From positions 124,001-188,000 of the forward strand of contig NZ_JYLK01000011.1 in NCBI RefSeq assembly GCF_001439805.1: a DNA stretch of 64,000 nucleotides. The letters are read 5' to 3'. The notes under the pieces were generated by a model, which was given only the letters and a program-made list of their open reading frames with translations, was not told the origin of the DNA and made no database searches. This DNA comes from Pseudomonas trivialis. Lineage in GTDB: Bacteria; Pseudomonadota; Gammaproteobacteria; Pseudomonadales; Pseudomonadaceae. A program made the position numbers and the translations under genes. Below, in pieces: positions 8,937 to 17,470 of this stretch. Within the stretch, counting starts at the first letter, position 1, and each line of letters begins with the position of its first letter.

Positions 8937-9596
8937 TCACTGAAAATGCATTTCCGGAACATGGTCGGGGACGATGAGTTTACCGGCGGTCTTGCTGACA
9001 ATTTCTTCAACGCTGACGCCTGGTGCGCGTTCCTTGAGGATAAACGCGCCCTTGTCGATTTCCAGGTACGCCAGGTCCGTGAGCACACGCTTGATGCAGT
9101 GGGCACCGGTCAGCGGCAGGCTGCATTGGCTGAGCAACTTCGACTCACCGTCCTTGGACGCATGGGTCATGATCACGATGATGTTTTCCGCACCGGCCAC
9201 CAGGTCCATGGCGCCGCCCATGCCCTTGACCATCTTGCCGGGGATCATCCACGAGGCGATGTTGCCCTGCACGTCGACTTCAAACGCGCCGAGTACGGTG
9301 AGGTCGACGTGGCCGCCGCGAATCATCGCGAAGGACTCGGCGGAGGAAAAGATCGAAGCGCCGATGCGCGCGGTCACCGTCTGTTTGCCGGCGTTGATCA
9401 TGTCGGCATCAAGCGTCTCTTCAGTAGGAAACGGGCCCATGCCCAGCAGGCCGTTTTCCGATTGCAGCATCACTTCCATGCCGTCAGGGATGTAGTTGGC
9501 CACCAGGGTGGGAATGCCGATGCCGAGGTTCACGTAGAAACCGTCCTGCATTTCGCGGGCGACGCGTTGAGCCATTTGTTCGCGGGTAAGCGCCAT
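8937..9596 (-). CDS. dhcB: 3-ketoacid CoA-transferase subunit B
   Basis: This is the beta subunit of a class I CoA-transferase that activates a 3-ketoacid with CoA from a donor thioester. It has 219 residues. The catalytic glutamate is in SENGLLGMGPFP, a motif conserved in SCOT/AtoA/PcaJ beta subunits. NLGIGIPTLVANYI and GGHVDLTVLGAFEVD are also typical. The ATG at 9596 has AAGGAC upstream. It starts 34 bases after subunit A and ends 11 bases before the thiolase ATG, so the three are co-transcribed. The dehydrocarnitine assignment rests on synteny with P. aeruginosa. The sequence alone would also fit acetoacetate or 3-oxoadipate CoA-transferase. Confidence 0.93.
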   Translation of the reverse strand: MALTREQMAQRVAREMQDGFYVNLGIGIPTLVANYIPDGMEVMLQSENGLLGMGPFPTEETLDADMINAGKQTVTARIGASIFSSAESFAMIRGGHVDLTVLGAFEVDVQGNIASWMIPGKMVKGMGGAMDLVAGAENIIVIMTHASKDGESKLLSQCSLPLTGAHCIKRVLTDLAYLEIDKGAFILKERAPGVSVEEIVSKTAGKLIVPDHVPEMHFQ

Positions 9597-9630
9597 TTCT
9601 TGAGTCCTTATTGTCAGGGCCAGAGGCAGA

Positions 9631-10329
9631 TTATGTGCGGACGGTGCGCTGTTCGATGCGCTTTTCGAAGGTGCCGCAGATAATCCGGTCGACGTAGATG
9701 CCAGGGGTGTGGATCTGCGCCGGATCCAGCTCGCCCGGTTCGACGATTTCCTCGACTTCCACCACGGTGATCTTGCCGGCGGTGGCGGCCAGCGGGTTGA
9801 AGTTCTGGGCGGTGTGGCGGTAGATGACATTGCCGAAGTGGTCGGCTTTCCAGCCTTTGACGATGGCGAAGTCGCCGGTAATGGATTCTTCCATCAGGTA
9901 AGGGCGGCCGTTGAATTCACGGGTTTCCTTGCCTTCGGCCACGGGGGTGCCGACGCCGGTGGCGGTGAAGAACGCCGGAATGCCTGCGCCGCCTGCGCGC
10001 ATTTTTTCCGCGAGAGTGCCCTGCGGGGTCAGCACCACTTCGATTTCGCCGCTGAGCAGTTGCTTCTCGAACAGGGCGTTTTCACCCACGTAGGACGCGA
10101 TCACTTTGCTGATCTGCTTTTCTTCCAGCAGCACGCCCAGGCCGAAACCGTCGACACCGCAATTGTTGGAGACCACGGTCAGGTCACGGGTGCCCTTGCG
10201 CTTGATCTCGTTGATGAGGTTTTCCGGAATGCCGCACAGGCCAAAACCACCGGCGAGGACGGTCATGCCGTCTTCAAGGCCTGCCAGGGCTTCCTCGTAG
10301 GACGCCACGCGTTTATCGAAACCTGCCAT
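9631..10329 (-). CDS. dhcA: 3-ketoacid CoA-transferase subunit A
   Basis: This is the alpha subunit (232 residues) of the heteromeric CoA-transferase. It shows the CoA-binding glycine-rich segment VLAGGFGLCGIPENLI and NNCGVDGFGLGVLL near the N-terminus. GGAGIPAFFTATGVGTPVAEGKE is the substrate-site region common to the family. The ATG at 10329 has AGAGGTG six bases upstream. It is the first gene of the operon, and its promoter faces the divergent LysR gene across about 130 bases that should hold the regulator's binding sites. The substrate is inferred from synteny (dhcA of P. aeruginosa). Confidence 0.93.
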   Translation of the reverse strand: MAGFDKRVASYEEALAGLEDGMTVLAGGFGLCGIPENLINEIKRKGTRDLTVVSNNCGVDGFGLGVLLEEKQISKVIASYVGENALFEKQLLSGEIEVVLTPQGTLAEKMRAGGAGIPAFFTATGVGTPVAEGKETREFNGRPYLMEESITGDFAIVKGWKADHFGNVIYRHTAQNFNPLAATAGKITVVEVEEIVEPGELDPAQIHTPGIYVDRIICGTFEKRIEQRTVRT

Positions 10330-10460
10330 ATGCACCTCTTTTATTATGTGTGGGCCAGCCAATGAGCCGAGTGTTGCGCCGCCAGATTGATTTGTTAAGT
10401 TGTTTTTTAAGGTTGATTGATTTAGAAAACAGCATAGTCGAGCCACCGCCCGGAGCAGTC

Positions 10461-11363
10461 ATGACCGTCAAACAGCTGCGTGCCTTCCTGGCCGTGGCGC
10501 AAAGCCTGAGTTTCGCCGCCGCGTGTGAGCGCCTGCACCTCTCCCAGTCAGCGCTCAGCCTCACCATCAAAGGGCTGGAAGAAGGCCTGGGCGGTCGTCT
10601 GTTCAGCCGCACCACGCGCAATGTGGCGCTCACCCCCGAGGGCGAATCCCTTTTGCCGCTGGCGCGCCGGTTGATTGCCGACTGGGACAATGCCGAAGAC
10701 GAACTGCGTCAGCGTTTTACCTTGCAGCGCGGGCGCGTGACCGTGGCGGCGATGCCGTCGTTTGCCGGCAACCTGCTGCCGCCGATCCTGACCCTATTCC
10801 GCGCGCGTTTCCCTCAGGTGAACGTGACCGTGCATGACCTGATCAATGAGCAGGTACTGGAAATGGTCCGCGACCGCCAGGTGGAATTGGGCGTGGCGTT
10901 CGAGCCGGGTGAGGGTTCGTCATTGGCGTTTACGCCCCTGTATCTGGACCGCTTCATCGCCGTTGTGCCCGGTGATTCAGCCCTGGCGCACCACACGGCA
11001 ATCGACTGGCAAACCTTGCTCGAATACCCATTCATTACCTTGCAGCGACCCTCCACGGTGCGGGTGATGCTGGAAGAACATTTGGGTGCCTTGCAGATGA
11101 AGCTGCCGGTGGCGTTGGAAAGCCATCAACTGGCGACGGTGGGCAAGATGGTTGCCAGTGGCCTGGGCGTGAGCGCTGTGCCTGCGTTATGCAGAGGGCA
11201 GATGGAGGAGGCGGGCGCGCGGTGCATCACCTTGACCGGTCCGGTGATCGAACGGCCGATTGGCGTGCTGACCAAACCGGGGCATGAGTTGTCGGCGGCG
11301 GCGCAAGTGCTGTTTGATATCTTTCGGGATGAGGCGCGGAGGGGAAGTTTTCCAACTTTCTGA
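10461..11363 (+). CDS. dhcR: LysR-family regulator, DhcR-like
   Basis: A 300-residue LysR-type regulator. The winged helix-turn-helix is at residues 1-60 (VKQLRAFLAVAQSLSFAAA, HLSQSALSLTIKGLEE). The effector-binding domain begins near 90. The ATG follows CGGAGCAG. It is divergent from the CoA-transferase/thiolase operon and is therefore its most likely regulator, as DhcR is for dhcAB in P. aeruginosa. The inducer cannot be read from the sequence. Confidence 0.9.
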   Translation: MTVKQLRAFLAVAQSLSFAAACERLHLSQSALSLTIKGLEEGLGGRLFSRTTRNVALTPEGESLLPLARRLIADWDNAEDELRQRFTLQRGRVTVAAMPSFAGNLLPPILTLFRARFPQVNVTVHDLINEQVLEMVRDRQVELGVAFEPGEGSSLAFTPLYLDRFIAVVPGDSALAHHTAIDWQTLLEYPFITLQRPSTVRVMLEEHLGALQMKLPVALESHQLATVGKMVASGLGVSAVPALCRGQMEEAGARCITLTGPVIERPIGVLTKPGHELSAAAQVLFDIFRDEARRGSFPTF

Positions 11364-11420
11364 ATGACTGCGCAGTCACTTCAGGAAGCAGGCAAACCTG
11401 CTCCCTGAAGTTGCACTTGG

Positions 11421-11750
11421 CTAGTAGTAACGATCGATTACTTTAACTTGCGAGCTGTCTTTGAAAGAGGCCCAGGCATTGTTGATCGTGTCGAATACCT
11501 GCTCGATAAAGTTGCGATCGGCGGCTGCTTTCTTGCCGACATAACCCTGGCCGCGGCGGTACATCTTCAGGCGCGCCGCCAGCTCCCGGTGGCTGCGGTC
11601 GAAGTCGGCTTCTTCGGAGTGGGGCGCCAGGCAGTCAATTTTTACTTCGCCCGACTTCTCCACCCACAGGATATGGTCGTCCAGTGTGTCTTTTTGCGCG
11701 GCGAACATTTCAGCCAATTCATCGATAGTGGGTTGGTTGTTCAGATTCAT
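11421..11750 (-). CDS. Conserved hypothetical protein, 109 residues
   Basis: A small soluble protein with no signal peptide or membrane helix. It begins MNLNNQPTIDELAEMFAAQKD, followed by an acidic segment, a basic segment (HRELAARLKMYRRGQGYVGKKAA) and a Trp-containing end. I do not recognise a family. The frame has normal Pseudomonas codon use. An AT-rich stretch upstream (to about 11800) could hold its promoter. Confidence 0.7.
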   Translation of the reverse strand: MNLNNQPTIDELAEMFAAQKDTLDDHILWVEKSGEVKIDCLAPHSEEADFDRSHRELAARLKMYRRGQGYVGKKAAADRNFIEQVFDTINNAWASFKDSSQVKVIDRYY

Positions 11751-12258
11751 GTGTAAGCCCCTTGACCAGTTGGTGATCTATCCGTTAATTCCGTTAAAAC
11801 TGCTTAGTTGTCTCCGGCTCTGAAAACCGGGCGCCAGTGACGGTCTGCCAAATACGGGCAGGGTCTTGAAACTGATGCATGTAGTCTTGTTGATGAACTG
11901 CTACGCAATGCATTCATAACGAAGACAGGCAGCATTTGAGCGCCTGTACCCAACCCTCGAGGGGCAGGTCAGCTTCATCAATCTGCCTTGTGGGCAGTGC
12001 ACATCCGGAAAAAACAGCTCGGCGGTCAGATGAGTGCTGTCAAAACGCGTGTTACGAACGCTCCCGATGCGGGAGACGTCTAGATCATGCAAGGACTAAA
12101 ACGTCGCGTCAATGATTATGTAGTGATTATTTTTGCGCACTACATAAAATGCTTTGGTGACGGGAGAATGCGTAAAAACGTGACCTAGGCGTCATTTTGG
12201 GAGCGGCGGGTCGCTTCGGTGGCAAGCCACAAGGCCTTTTTTGGTGTGCAGTGTTTTG
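11751..12258. other. Intergenic region of about 500 bases with two dyads
   Basis: No convincing gene is seen. A perfect 9-base inverted repeat, TATGTAGTG at 12117-12125 and CACTACATA at 12138-12146, flanks an AT-rich 12-base spacer. A smaller hairpin CTCCCgatgcGGGAG lies at 12061-12075. Either could be an operator or part of a small RNA. Near 12220 GTGGCAAGCCAC may belong to a terminator for the sirtuin gene. Confidence 0.4.
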
Positions 12259-13104
12259 CTAGCTCAATCGCTCGGCAAGCAAGGGCAGCAAATGCTCACA
12301 GGACGCTGCAATCTTGACCTGCAACAGCTCATCGCCACGGGTCTTGCCCAGGTTGATGGCAATCACCGGTTTGTCCTGTTCAACCATCGCTTTGCACAGG
12401 CGAAACGCCGAATAGGCCATCAACGAAGACCCCACCACCAACAGTCCATCGGCTTGCGCCACCGCCGTCATGGCCCTGGCGGCGGTAGGCGCTGCCACAT
12501 TTTCGCCAAAAAAAACCACGTCGGGCTTGAGCCGCTCGCCATTGCAGCGTGGGCATCGGGGCACCTGGAAGTGTTCTTCGAATGTGGGGTCGAGCATGGT
12601 GTCGCCGTCCGGCAACTGCACGGCATGGACCTGGGCGAGGTAGGGGTTGTCGATCTCCATCTGCCGCTGGACCCCATCGCGCGGGCTGCGCTGCTGGCAG
12701 TCCAGGCACAGCACCCGATGCAGGCTGCCATGCAGCTCAATCACATCCCGGCTGCCGGCCTGATCATGCAGGGTGTCGACATTTTGCGTGATCAGCCCGC
12801 TGATGCGCTGGCGGTGTTGCAGGGTCGCCAGTGCCAGGTGGGCCGCGTTGGGCTGAGCGATGCGCACCTTCGGCCAGCCCAGCATTGCCCGCGCCCAGTA
12901 GCGACGGCGCGCTTGGGGTGTGGCGAGAAATTCCTGGTACATCATCGGCGCCTTGCCACGGCGCACGCCTTCGCTGTCGCGGTAATCGGGGATGCCCGAG
13001 GAGGTGCTGATCCCCGCACCGGTCAGGACCAGAAAGCGCCGTTCGCTCATCCCCCGGTACAGGGTGTCGAGGTGATCGGCAAGATGTTCCAGCGTGTCGA
13101 GCAT
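12259..13104 (-). CDS. NAD-dependent protein deacylase, SIR2 (sirtuin) family
   Basis: A cytoplasmic enzyme of 281 residues that removes acyl groups from lysine with NAD. The NAD-binding motif is VLTGAGISTSSGIPDYRD (about 26-43), followed by LITQNVDTLHDQAG and the catalytic His in ELHGSLHRVLC. The zinc site is CLDCQQ ... CPRCNG. PDVVFFGE and VVGSSLMAYSA complete the fold. It is slightly longer than CobB because of a 25-residue insert between the two CxxC pairs. It starts 8 bases after the CBS-domain gene, so the two are probably co-transcribed. Whether it deacetylates or removes other groups cannot be told. Confidence 0.92.
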   Translation of the reverse strand: MLDTLEHLADHLDTLYRGMSERRFLVLTGAGISTSSGIPDYRDSEGVRRGKAPMMYQEFLATPQARRRYWARAMLGWPKVRIAQPNAAHLALATLQHRQRISGLITQNVDTLHDQAGSRDVIELHGSLHRVLCLDCQQRSPRDGVQRQMEIDNPYLAQVHAVQLPDGDTMLDPTFEEHFQVPRCPRCNGERLKPDVVFFGENVAAPTAARAMTAVAQADGLLVVGSSLMAYSAFRLCKAMVEQDKPVIAINLGKTRGDELLQVKIAASCEHLLPLLAERLS

Positions 13105-13112
13105 GGTTTCCC

Positions 13113-13553
13113 CTATTCGCCGCGAATGTACTGCTCCAGTTGCCTGATCAGGTCAGCCTGTTCGGCAATGGCTTCCTTGACCAGGTCGCCAATGGACAGC
13201 AAGCCCAGCAGCTTGCCATCTTCCACCACCGGCAAGTGACGCAGGTGACTGTCGGTCATGATGTTCATGCACTCATCGATACTCTTGTGGGGCTCAACGG
13301 TGATCACAGGAGAGCTCATGACCTGATCGACCCGTGTGGTCACCGATGAGAGCCCCTTGAGGATGAGTTTGCGCGCGTAGTCACGTTCGCTGATGATCCC
13401 CACCACCGCACCGTCCTTGACGACCGGCAAGGCGCCGACGTTTTTTTCCGACATGCGCACCAGTGCTTCGAACACGGTGTGGTCCCATTGAATGGTATGC
13501 ACGTCGTGATGCTTCTGGTCCTTGGCTTTGAGCAGTTGTGCAACGGTTTTCAT
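13113..13553 (-). CDS. CBS-pair domain protein
   Basis: A 146-residue protein made almost entirely of two CBS motifs (about 15-65: TVFEALVRMSEKNVGALPVV; 80-130: SIDECMNIMTDSHLRHLPVV). CBS pairs bind adenosine nucleotides and sense energy or redox state. There is no attached enzymatic domain. I chose the ATG at 13553 because GGAG lies 8 bases upstream. It is followed within 9 bases by the sirtuin gene, which suggests an adenylate-sensing role next to an NAD-using deacylase. That link is inference from operon structure. Confidence 0.92.
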   Translation of the reverse strand: MKTVAQLLKAKDQKHHDVHTIQWDHTVFEALVRMSEKNVGALPVVKDGAVVGIISERDYARKLILKGLSSVTTRVDQVMSSPVITVEPHKSIDECMNIMTDSHLRHLPVVEDGKLLGLLSIGDLVKEAIAEQADLIRQLEQYIRGE

Positions 13554-13681
13554 GGCGGCCACTCCGATATTGTTGTTGGTGAGTCAGGGTCCTACAGAAT
13601 CCTAGACGGCCCACAACCGGGCAAGGTCCAAAGCGGCGTTAAACCCGTCGAAAAACGTCATTTACCGGATTTTTTCGTGAT

Positions 13682-15631
13682 TTACCCTGCTTTGGTTGGC
13701 TTTTTCGCGCGCTTGGCGCTGCTCGCCACCTTGCGCGGGGCGCTCTTGCGTTTGTTTTTCCAGGGCGTGGCACCCCGGCCTGCCGGGCTGGCCGGGCCGG
13801 TGATGGTCATGCGCATGCCATTGCAGCGCGCCACCTGCTTGCTCATCCAGGCCGCTTGTTTGGCGACGAATTCTTCCAGGCTCATCTCGCCGCTTTGCAC
13901 CATGTCCAGCGCCTGCTCCCAGATGGCGGTAGTGCCGGGGTCGGCGATGGCCCGGGGCACCGCGTCGATCAGGCTGAACGCCGCCGGCGTGGCCGACAGC
14001 GCCTTGCCATTCTTCACCAGGTAACCGCGGTCCAGCAGGCCCTGGATTATCCCGGCGCGGGTGGCTTCGGTGCCGATGCCGGTGGTGTCCTTGAGTTTTT
14101 GCTTGAGCAGCGGGTCTTGCACCAGCTTGGCGACGTTCTTCATCGCCTTGATCAGGTCGCCTTCGGTGAACGGTTTGGGCGGTTGTGTCCACAAGTCCTT
14201 GAGGTTGACCCTGGCCACCGCGTACTCCCGGCCCTGCGCCAGCGTCGGCAACGCCTGGGGCGCAGAGGTTTCGCGGCCTTTGGCGGGGGCCAGTGCTTCG
14301 GGGAGGGCGCGCTTCCAGCCCGGCTCGATCACCACCTTACCCACCGCGCGCAACGCCTGGCCGGCGCAGTCGAAATCGGCCTGGGTGCGATCGTATTCAT
14401 GATTGGGCAGAAACTGCGCCAGGTAACGCGCACGAATCAACGTGTATACCGCTCGCTGCTTGCCGGCGAGTTGCCCGACATCCTTGCCGGCCCCGGTGGG
14501 AATGATGCCATGGTGGGCGCTGACCTTGGCGTCGTTCCAGGCCCGCGAGCGGCGCTGGGGGTCGATATGGGGCATCAGCTCGTTCACCGCGGCATCCGCG
14601 CGGCCCAGCGCCGCGAGAATCTTTGGTGCGTCGCTGTGCTGGCTCAGTGGCAGGTAGCCGCAGTCGCTGCGCGGGTAGGTGATGACCTTGTGCGTCTCGT
14701 AGAGGGATTGGGCGATATCCAGGGTTTCCTGGGCGCCGAGCCCGAGCTTCTTCGAGCAGATTTCCTGCAGGGTGCCCAGGTCGAAGGGCAGGGGCGCCAC
14801 CTCACGCATGCGCTCGGTGCGCAGCTTCACCAGCCGGGCGCTGGCGGCCTGGGTCATCGCTTGGGCGGCGTCACGGGCGATTTGCGGGTTGAGGCAGCGG
14901 CCCTGGTCGTCACAGGCATCCTCTGCGGCACGCCACTGAGCAGTGAAGGTGATGGCGTCGTGCCGCAGGTCGACATCGATGGCCCAGTACGCCACCGGTA
15001 CGAAATCGGCGATGCTGCGGTCGCGGTCCACCACCAGACGCAGGGTCGGGGTTTGTACGCGGCCGACCGGCAACACGCCCTGATAACCGGATTGACGACC
15101 CAGCAAGGTAAACAGGCGGCTCATGTTCATGCCGATCAGCCAGTCGGCGCGCGAGCGACCCAGGGCCGAGTGGTACAGGCTGAAGGTTTCGGCGCCGGGC
15201 TTGAGCGCGGCAAGGGCCTTGCGGATGGAGGCATCGTCCAGCGCCGACAGCCACAGCCGCTGGATCGGCCCGCGATAACGGCAGTGTTCCACCAGCTCAC
15301 GCGCAATCATCTCGCCCTCGCGGTCGGCGTCGGTGGCAATGATCAGTTCCTGGGCTTCTCCCAGCAGACGCTTGACCGCCTTGAACTGGCTTGCAGTCTT
15401 GGGCTTGACCTGCATTTTCCATTTTTCCGGCACGATCGGCAGGTCGGCCAATACCCAGCGTTTGTATTTGGCGTCGTAGGCGTCGGGCGGAGCGGTTTCC
15501 AGCAGGTGGCCGATGCACCAGGTAACGGTGACTCCATTGCCCAGCCAGCAACCGTCGCTGCGGCGGCTGGCGCCGAGCACGGCCGCGATATCCTTGGCCT
15601 GGGAGGGTTTTTCACAGAGGTACAGCCGCAT
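13682..15631 (-). CDS. topB: DNA topoisomerase III
   Basis: A type IA topoisomerase that relaxes or decatenates single-stranded-region DNA. The TOPRIM domain begins the protein (MRLYLCEKPSQAKDIAAVLG) with the acidic cluster ATDADREGEMIA at about 100. GRVQTPTLRLV and the active-site tyrosine segment ITYPRSDCGYLPLS (about 310-325) are present, as is TGIGTEATRAGIIQ near 530. The C-terminus is lysine/arginine-rich (KRKSAPRKVASSAKRAKK) and lacks zinc fingers, as in E. coli TopB. I use the ATG at 15631, the usual family start. An in-frame ATG three codons earlier is possible, as neither has a strong ribosome-binding site. Confidence 0.95.
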   Translation of the reverse strand: MRLYLCEKPSQAKDIAAVLGASRRSDGCWLGNGVTVTWCIGHLLETAPPDAYDAKYKRWVLADLPIVPEKWKMQVKPKTASQFKAVKRLLGEAQELIIATDADREGEMIARELVEHCRYRGPIQRLWLSALDDASIRKALAALKPGAETFSLYHSALGRSRADWLIGMNMSRLFTLLGRQSGYQGVLPVGRVQTPTLRLVVDRDRSIADFVPVAYWAIDVDLRHDAITFTAQWRAAEDACDDQGRCLNPQIARDAAQAMTQAASARLVKLRTERMREVAPLPFDLGTLQEICSKKLGLGAQETLDIAQSLYETHKVITYPRSDCGYLPLSQHSDAPKILAALGRADAAVNELMPHIDPQRRSRAWNDAKVSAHHGIIPTGAGKDVGQLAGKQRAVYTLIRARYLAQFLPNHEYDRTQADFDCAGQALRAVGKVVIEPGWKRALPEALAPAKGRETSAPQALPTLAQGREYAVARVNLKDLWTQPPKPFTEGDLIKAMKNVAKLVQDPLLKQKLKDTTGIGTEATRAGIIQGLLDRGYLVKNGKALSATPAAFSLIDAVPRAIADPGTTAIWEQALDMVQSGEMSLEEFVAKQAAWMSKQVARCNGMRMTITGPASPAGRGATPWKNKRKSAPRKVASSAKRAKKPTKAG

Positions 15632-15738
15632 GGTCATCACATCAGCTTGGGTTGATGCCTTGCAGGATGCTTAGTCGAAGGCAATTGAGCAACCATTATC
15701 TGTATGGATGTACAGCTATTTGTGTATTCATTGCAAAA

Positions 15739-15767
15739 CCCTGTGGGAGAGGCTTGCTCCCACAGGG
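15739..15767. repeat. Short palindrome (CCCTGTGGGAG / CTCCCACAGGG)
   Basis: A perfect 11-base inverted repeat with a 7-base loop (AGGCTTG), related to the GTGGGAG class of REP elements. It lies just after the stop of the MHS transporter gene (minus strand) and could serve as its terminator. Confidence 0.6.
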
Positions 15768-15782
15768 ATTTCCACCGATCAA

Positions 15783-17405
15783 TCAGTTGTTATCGATGTC
15801 CACATGGCGCGTTTCCTTGAGGCAGAACAGCCCGACAATCAGGCTCACACCCGTCACCACCACCGGATACCACAACCCGTAGAAAATATCCCCGGTGTAC
15901 ACCACCAACGCGAACGACACCGTCGGCAGGAACCCGCCAAACCAGCCGTTACCAATGTGATAGGGCAGGGACATTGAGGTGTAGCGGATGCGCGTCGGGA
16001 ACAGCTCCACCATCAGGGCCGCCAGCGGGCCGTAGCACATGGCCGCGATCAGGATGAGTGCGACGATCAGCACCACCACCATCACCTTGTTCACCTGGGC
16101 CACATCCGCCGAACTCGGGTAGCCGGCCAGGGTCACCGCGCCGCGCAGGGCGGCTTCGTCGAAGCCATCGATGCGCACGTCACCCACGCTCACCTGCACC
16201 GGGCTGCCGGCCGGTGCGGCGGCGCTGGTGTAGGGCAGGCCTTGCTTGACGAGGAAGGTCTTGACCTTGTCGCAGGGGCTGTCAAACCGCGCCTTGCCCA
16301 CCGGGTCGAACTGGAACGTGCAGGTGGCCGGGTCGGCCAGTACGGTGATCGGCGCCTGTCGGCTGGCCTGGTCCATGGCCGGGTTGGTGTAGTGCGCCAG
16401 GCTCTTGAAGATCGGGAAGTACAGCACGGTGGCCAGTAGCAGGCCGAGCATCAGCACCGGCTTGCGCCCGACCTTGTCCGACAGCCAGCCAAAGAAGATA
16501 AAGAACGGCGCACCGATCACCACGCTGATGATCAGCAGCATATTGGCCAGGGCCGGGTCCATTTTCAGGAACTGGGTCAGGAAGAACAGCACATAGAACT
16601 GCGCCGCGTAGAAGGTCACCGCTTGCCCGCCGTTGATGCTGAACAGGGCGATCAGCACCACCTTGAGGTTTTCCCATTTACCGAAGGACTCGCGGATCGG
16701 CGCCTTGCTGGCCTTGCCTTCCTCTTTCATCTTCAGAAACGCTGGCGACTCATGCAGGCTCATGCGGATCCAGGTGGAAATGCCCAGCAGCACGATGGAG
16801 AACAGGAACGGTATGCGCCAGCCCCACACTTCGAATTGATCACCGGTGAAGTAACGGCAGGCCAGCACCACCAGCAGCGACAGCAGCAGGCCGAGGGTGG
16901 CGGTGGACTGGATCCAGCTGGTGTGCAGGCCGCGTTTGCCTGCTGGAGCGTGTTCGGCCACGTAAGTCGCAGCGCCGCCGTATTCGCCGCCCAGTGCCAG
17001 GCCTTGCAGCATGCGCAGCACGATCAGGATGATCGGCGCCGCGATGCCGATGCTGGCGTAGGTCGGCAACAGCCCGACGCAGAAGGTGGCGACGCCCATC
17101 AAAATGATGGTGACCAGAAACGTGTACTTGCGTCCGATCATGTCGCCCAGGCGGCCGAACACCAGCGCGCCGAACGGGCGTACCACGAACCCCGCCGCGA
17201 AGGCCATCAAGGCAAAGATGAACGCCGTGGTGTCGTTGACCCCGGCAAAGAACTGCTTGCTGATCACGGCCGCCAGGGCGCCGTAGAGGAAAAAGTCATA
17301 CCACTCGAACACCGTGCCGAGGGACGAGGCGAAGATGACTTTTCTAGAGTCGTTACCGGCGCTGGCAGGCAGTGCGGCGCCGAGCGGTTGAGCATGTTCT
17401 GACAT
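15783..17405 (-). CDS. MFS transporter, metabolite:H+ symporter (MHS) subfamily
   Basis: An inner-membrane carrier of 540 residues with about 12 helices. The N-terminus (SSLGTVFEWYDFFLYG) and the loop GRLGDMIGRKYTF after helix 2 are hallmarks of the MHS group, which carries citrate, shikimate, proline-betaine and similar substrates with protons. A roughly 100-residue hydrophilic insert with two cysteines lies at about 355-455. It is seen in a subset of MHS proteins and makes this longer than the 430-residue norm. The ATG at 17405 follows GAGGAC. It lies 65 bases behind the GMC oxidoreductase gene, so it may import that enzyme's substrate. The substrate is unknown. Confidence 0.92.
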   Translation of the reverse strand: MSEHAQPLGAALPASAGNDSRKVIFASSLGTVFEWYDFFLYGALAAVISKQFFAGVNDTTAFIFALMAFAAGFVVRPFGALVFGRLGDMIGRKYTFLVTIILMGVATFCVGLLPTYASIGIAAPIILIVLRMLQGLALGGEYGGAATYVAEHAPAGKRGLHTSWIQSTATLGLLLSLLVVLACRYFTGDQFEVWGWRIPFLFSIVLLGISTWIRMSLHESPAFLKMKEEGKASKAPIRESFGKWENLKVVLIALFSINGGQAVTFYAAQFYVLFFLTQFLKMDPALANMLLIISVVIGAPFFIFFGWLSDKVGRKPVLMLGLLLATVLYFPIFKSLAHYTNPAMDQASRQAPITVLADPATCTFQFDPVGKARFDSPCDKVKTFLVKQGLPYTSAAAPAGSPVQVSVGDVRIDGFDEAALRGAVTLAGYPSSADVAQVNKVMVVVLIVALILIAAMCYGPLAALMVELFPTRIRYTSMSLPYHIGNGWFGGFLPTVSFALVVYTGDIFYGLWYPVVVTGVSLIVGLFCLKETRHVDIDNN

Positions 17406-17447
17406 CGGGTAGTCCTCACAGTGATTATTTATTGTTGTTCCACTGTC

Positions 17448-17465
17448 GGCGTCAATGTTGACGCC
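17448..17465. terminator. Perfect dyad GGCGTCAA-TG-TTGACGCC between GMC and MHS genes
   Basis: An 8-base perfect inverted repeat with a 2-base centre lies in the 65-base gap between the two genes, just after the GMC stop codon. The AT-rich run on the minus strand (AACAACAATAAATAATC) contains no long T-tract. It may be an operator, a weak attenuator or an RNA processing site that sets different levels of the two gene products. Confidence 0.4.
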
Positions 17466-17470
17466 GCTGT

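Noticed and set aside
11901..12092. 63-codon minus-strand ORF in the gap after the 109-residue gene
   Set aside because: No ribosome-binding site, no recognisable segment, and it overlaps hairpins. Kept only as part of the gap description.
13856..15655. A 599-codon open frame on the plus strand opposite topB
   Set aside because: It is a GC-rich mirror frame of topB. Its translation has no domain logic, while the minus strand shows a complete topoisomerase III.
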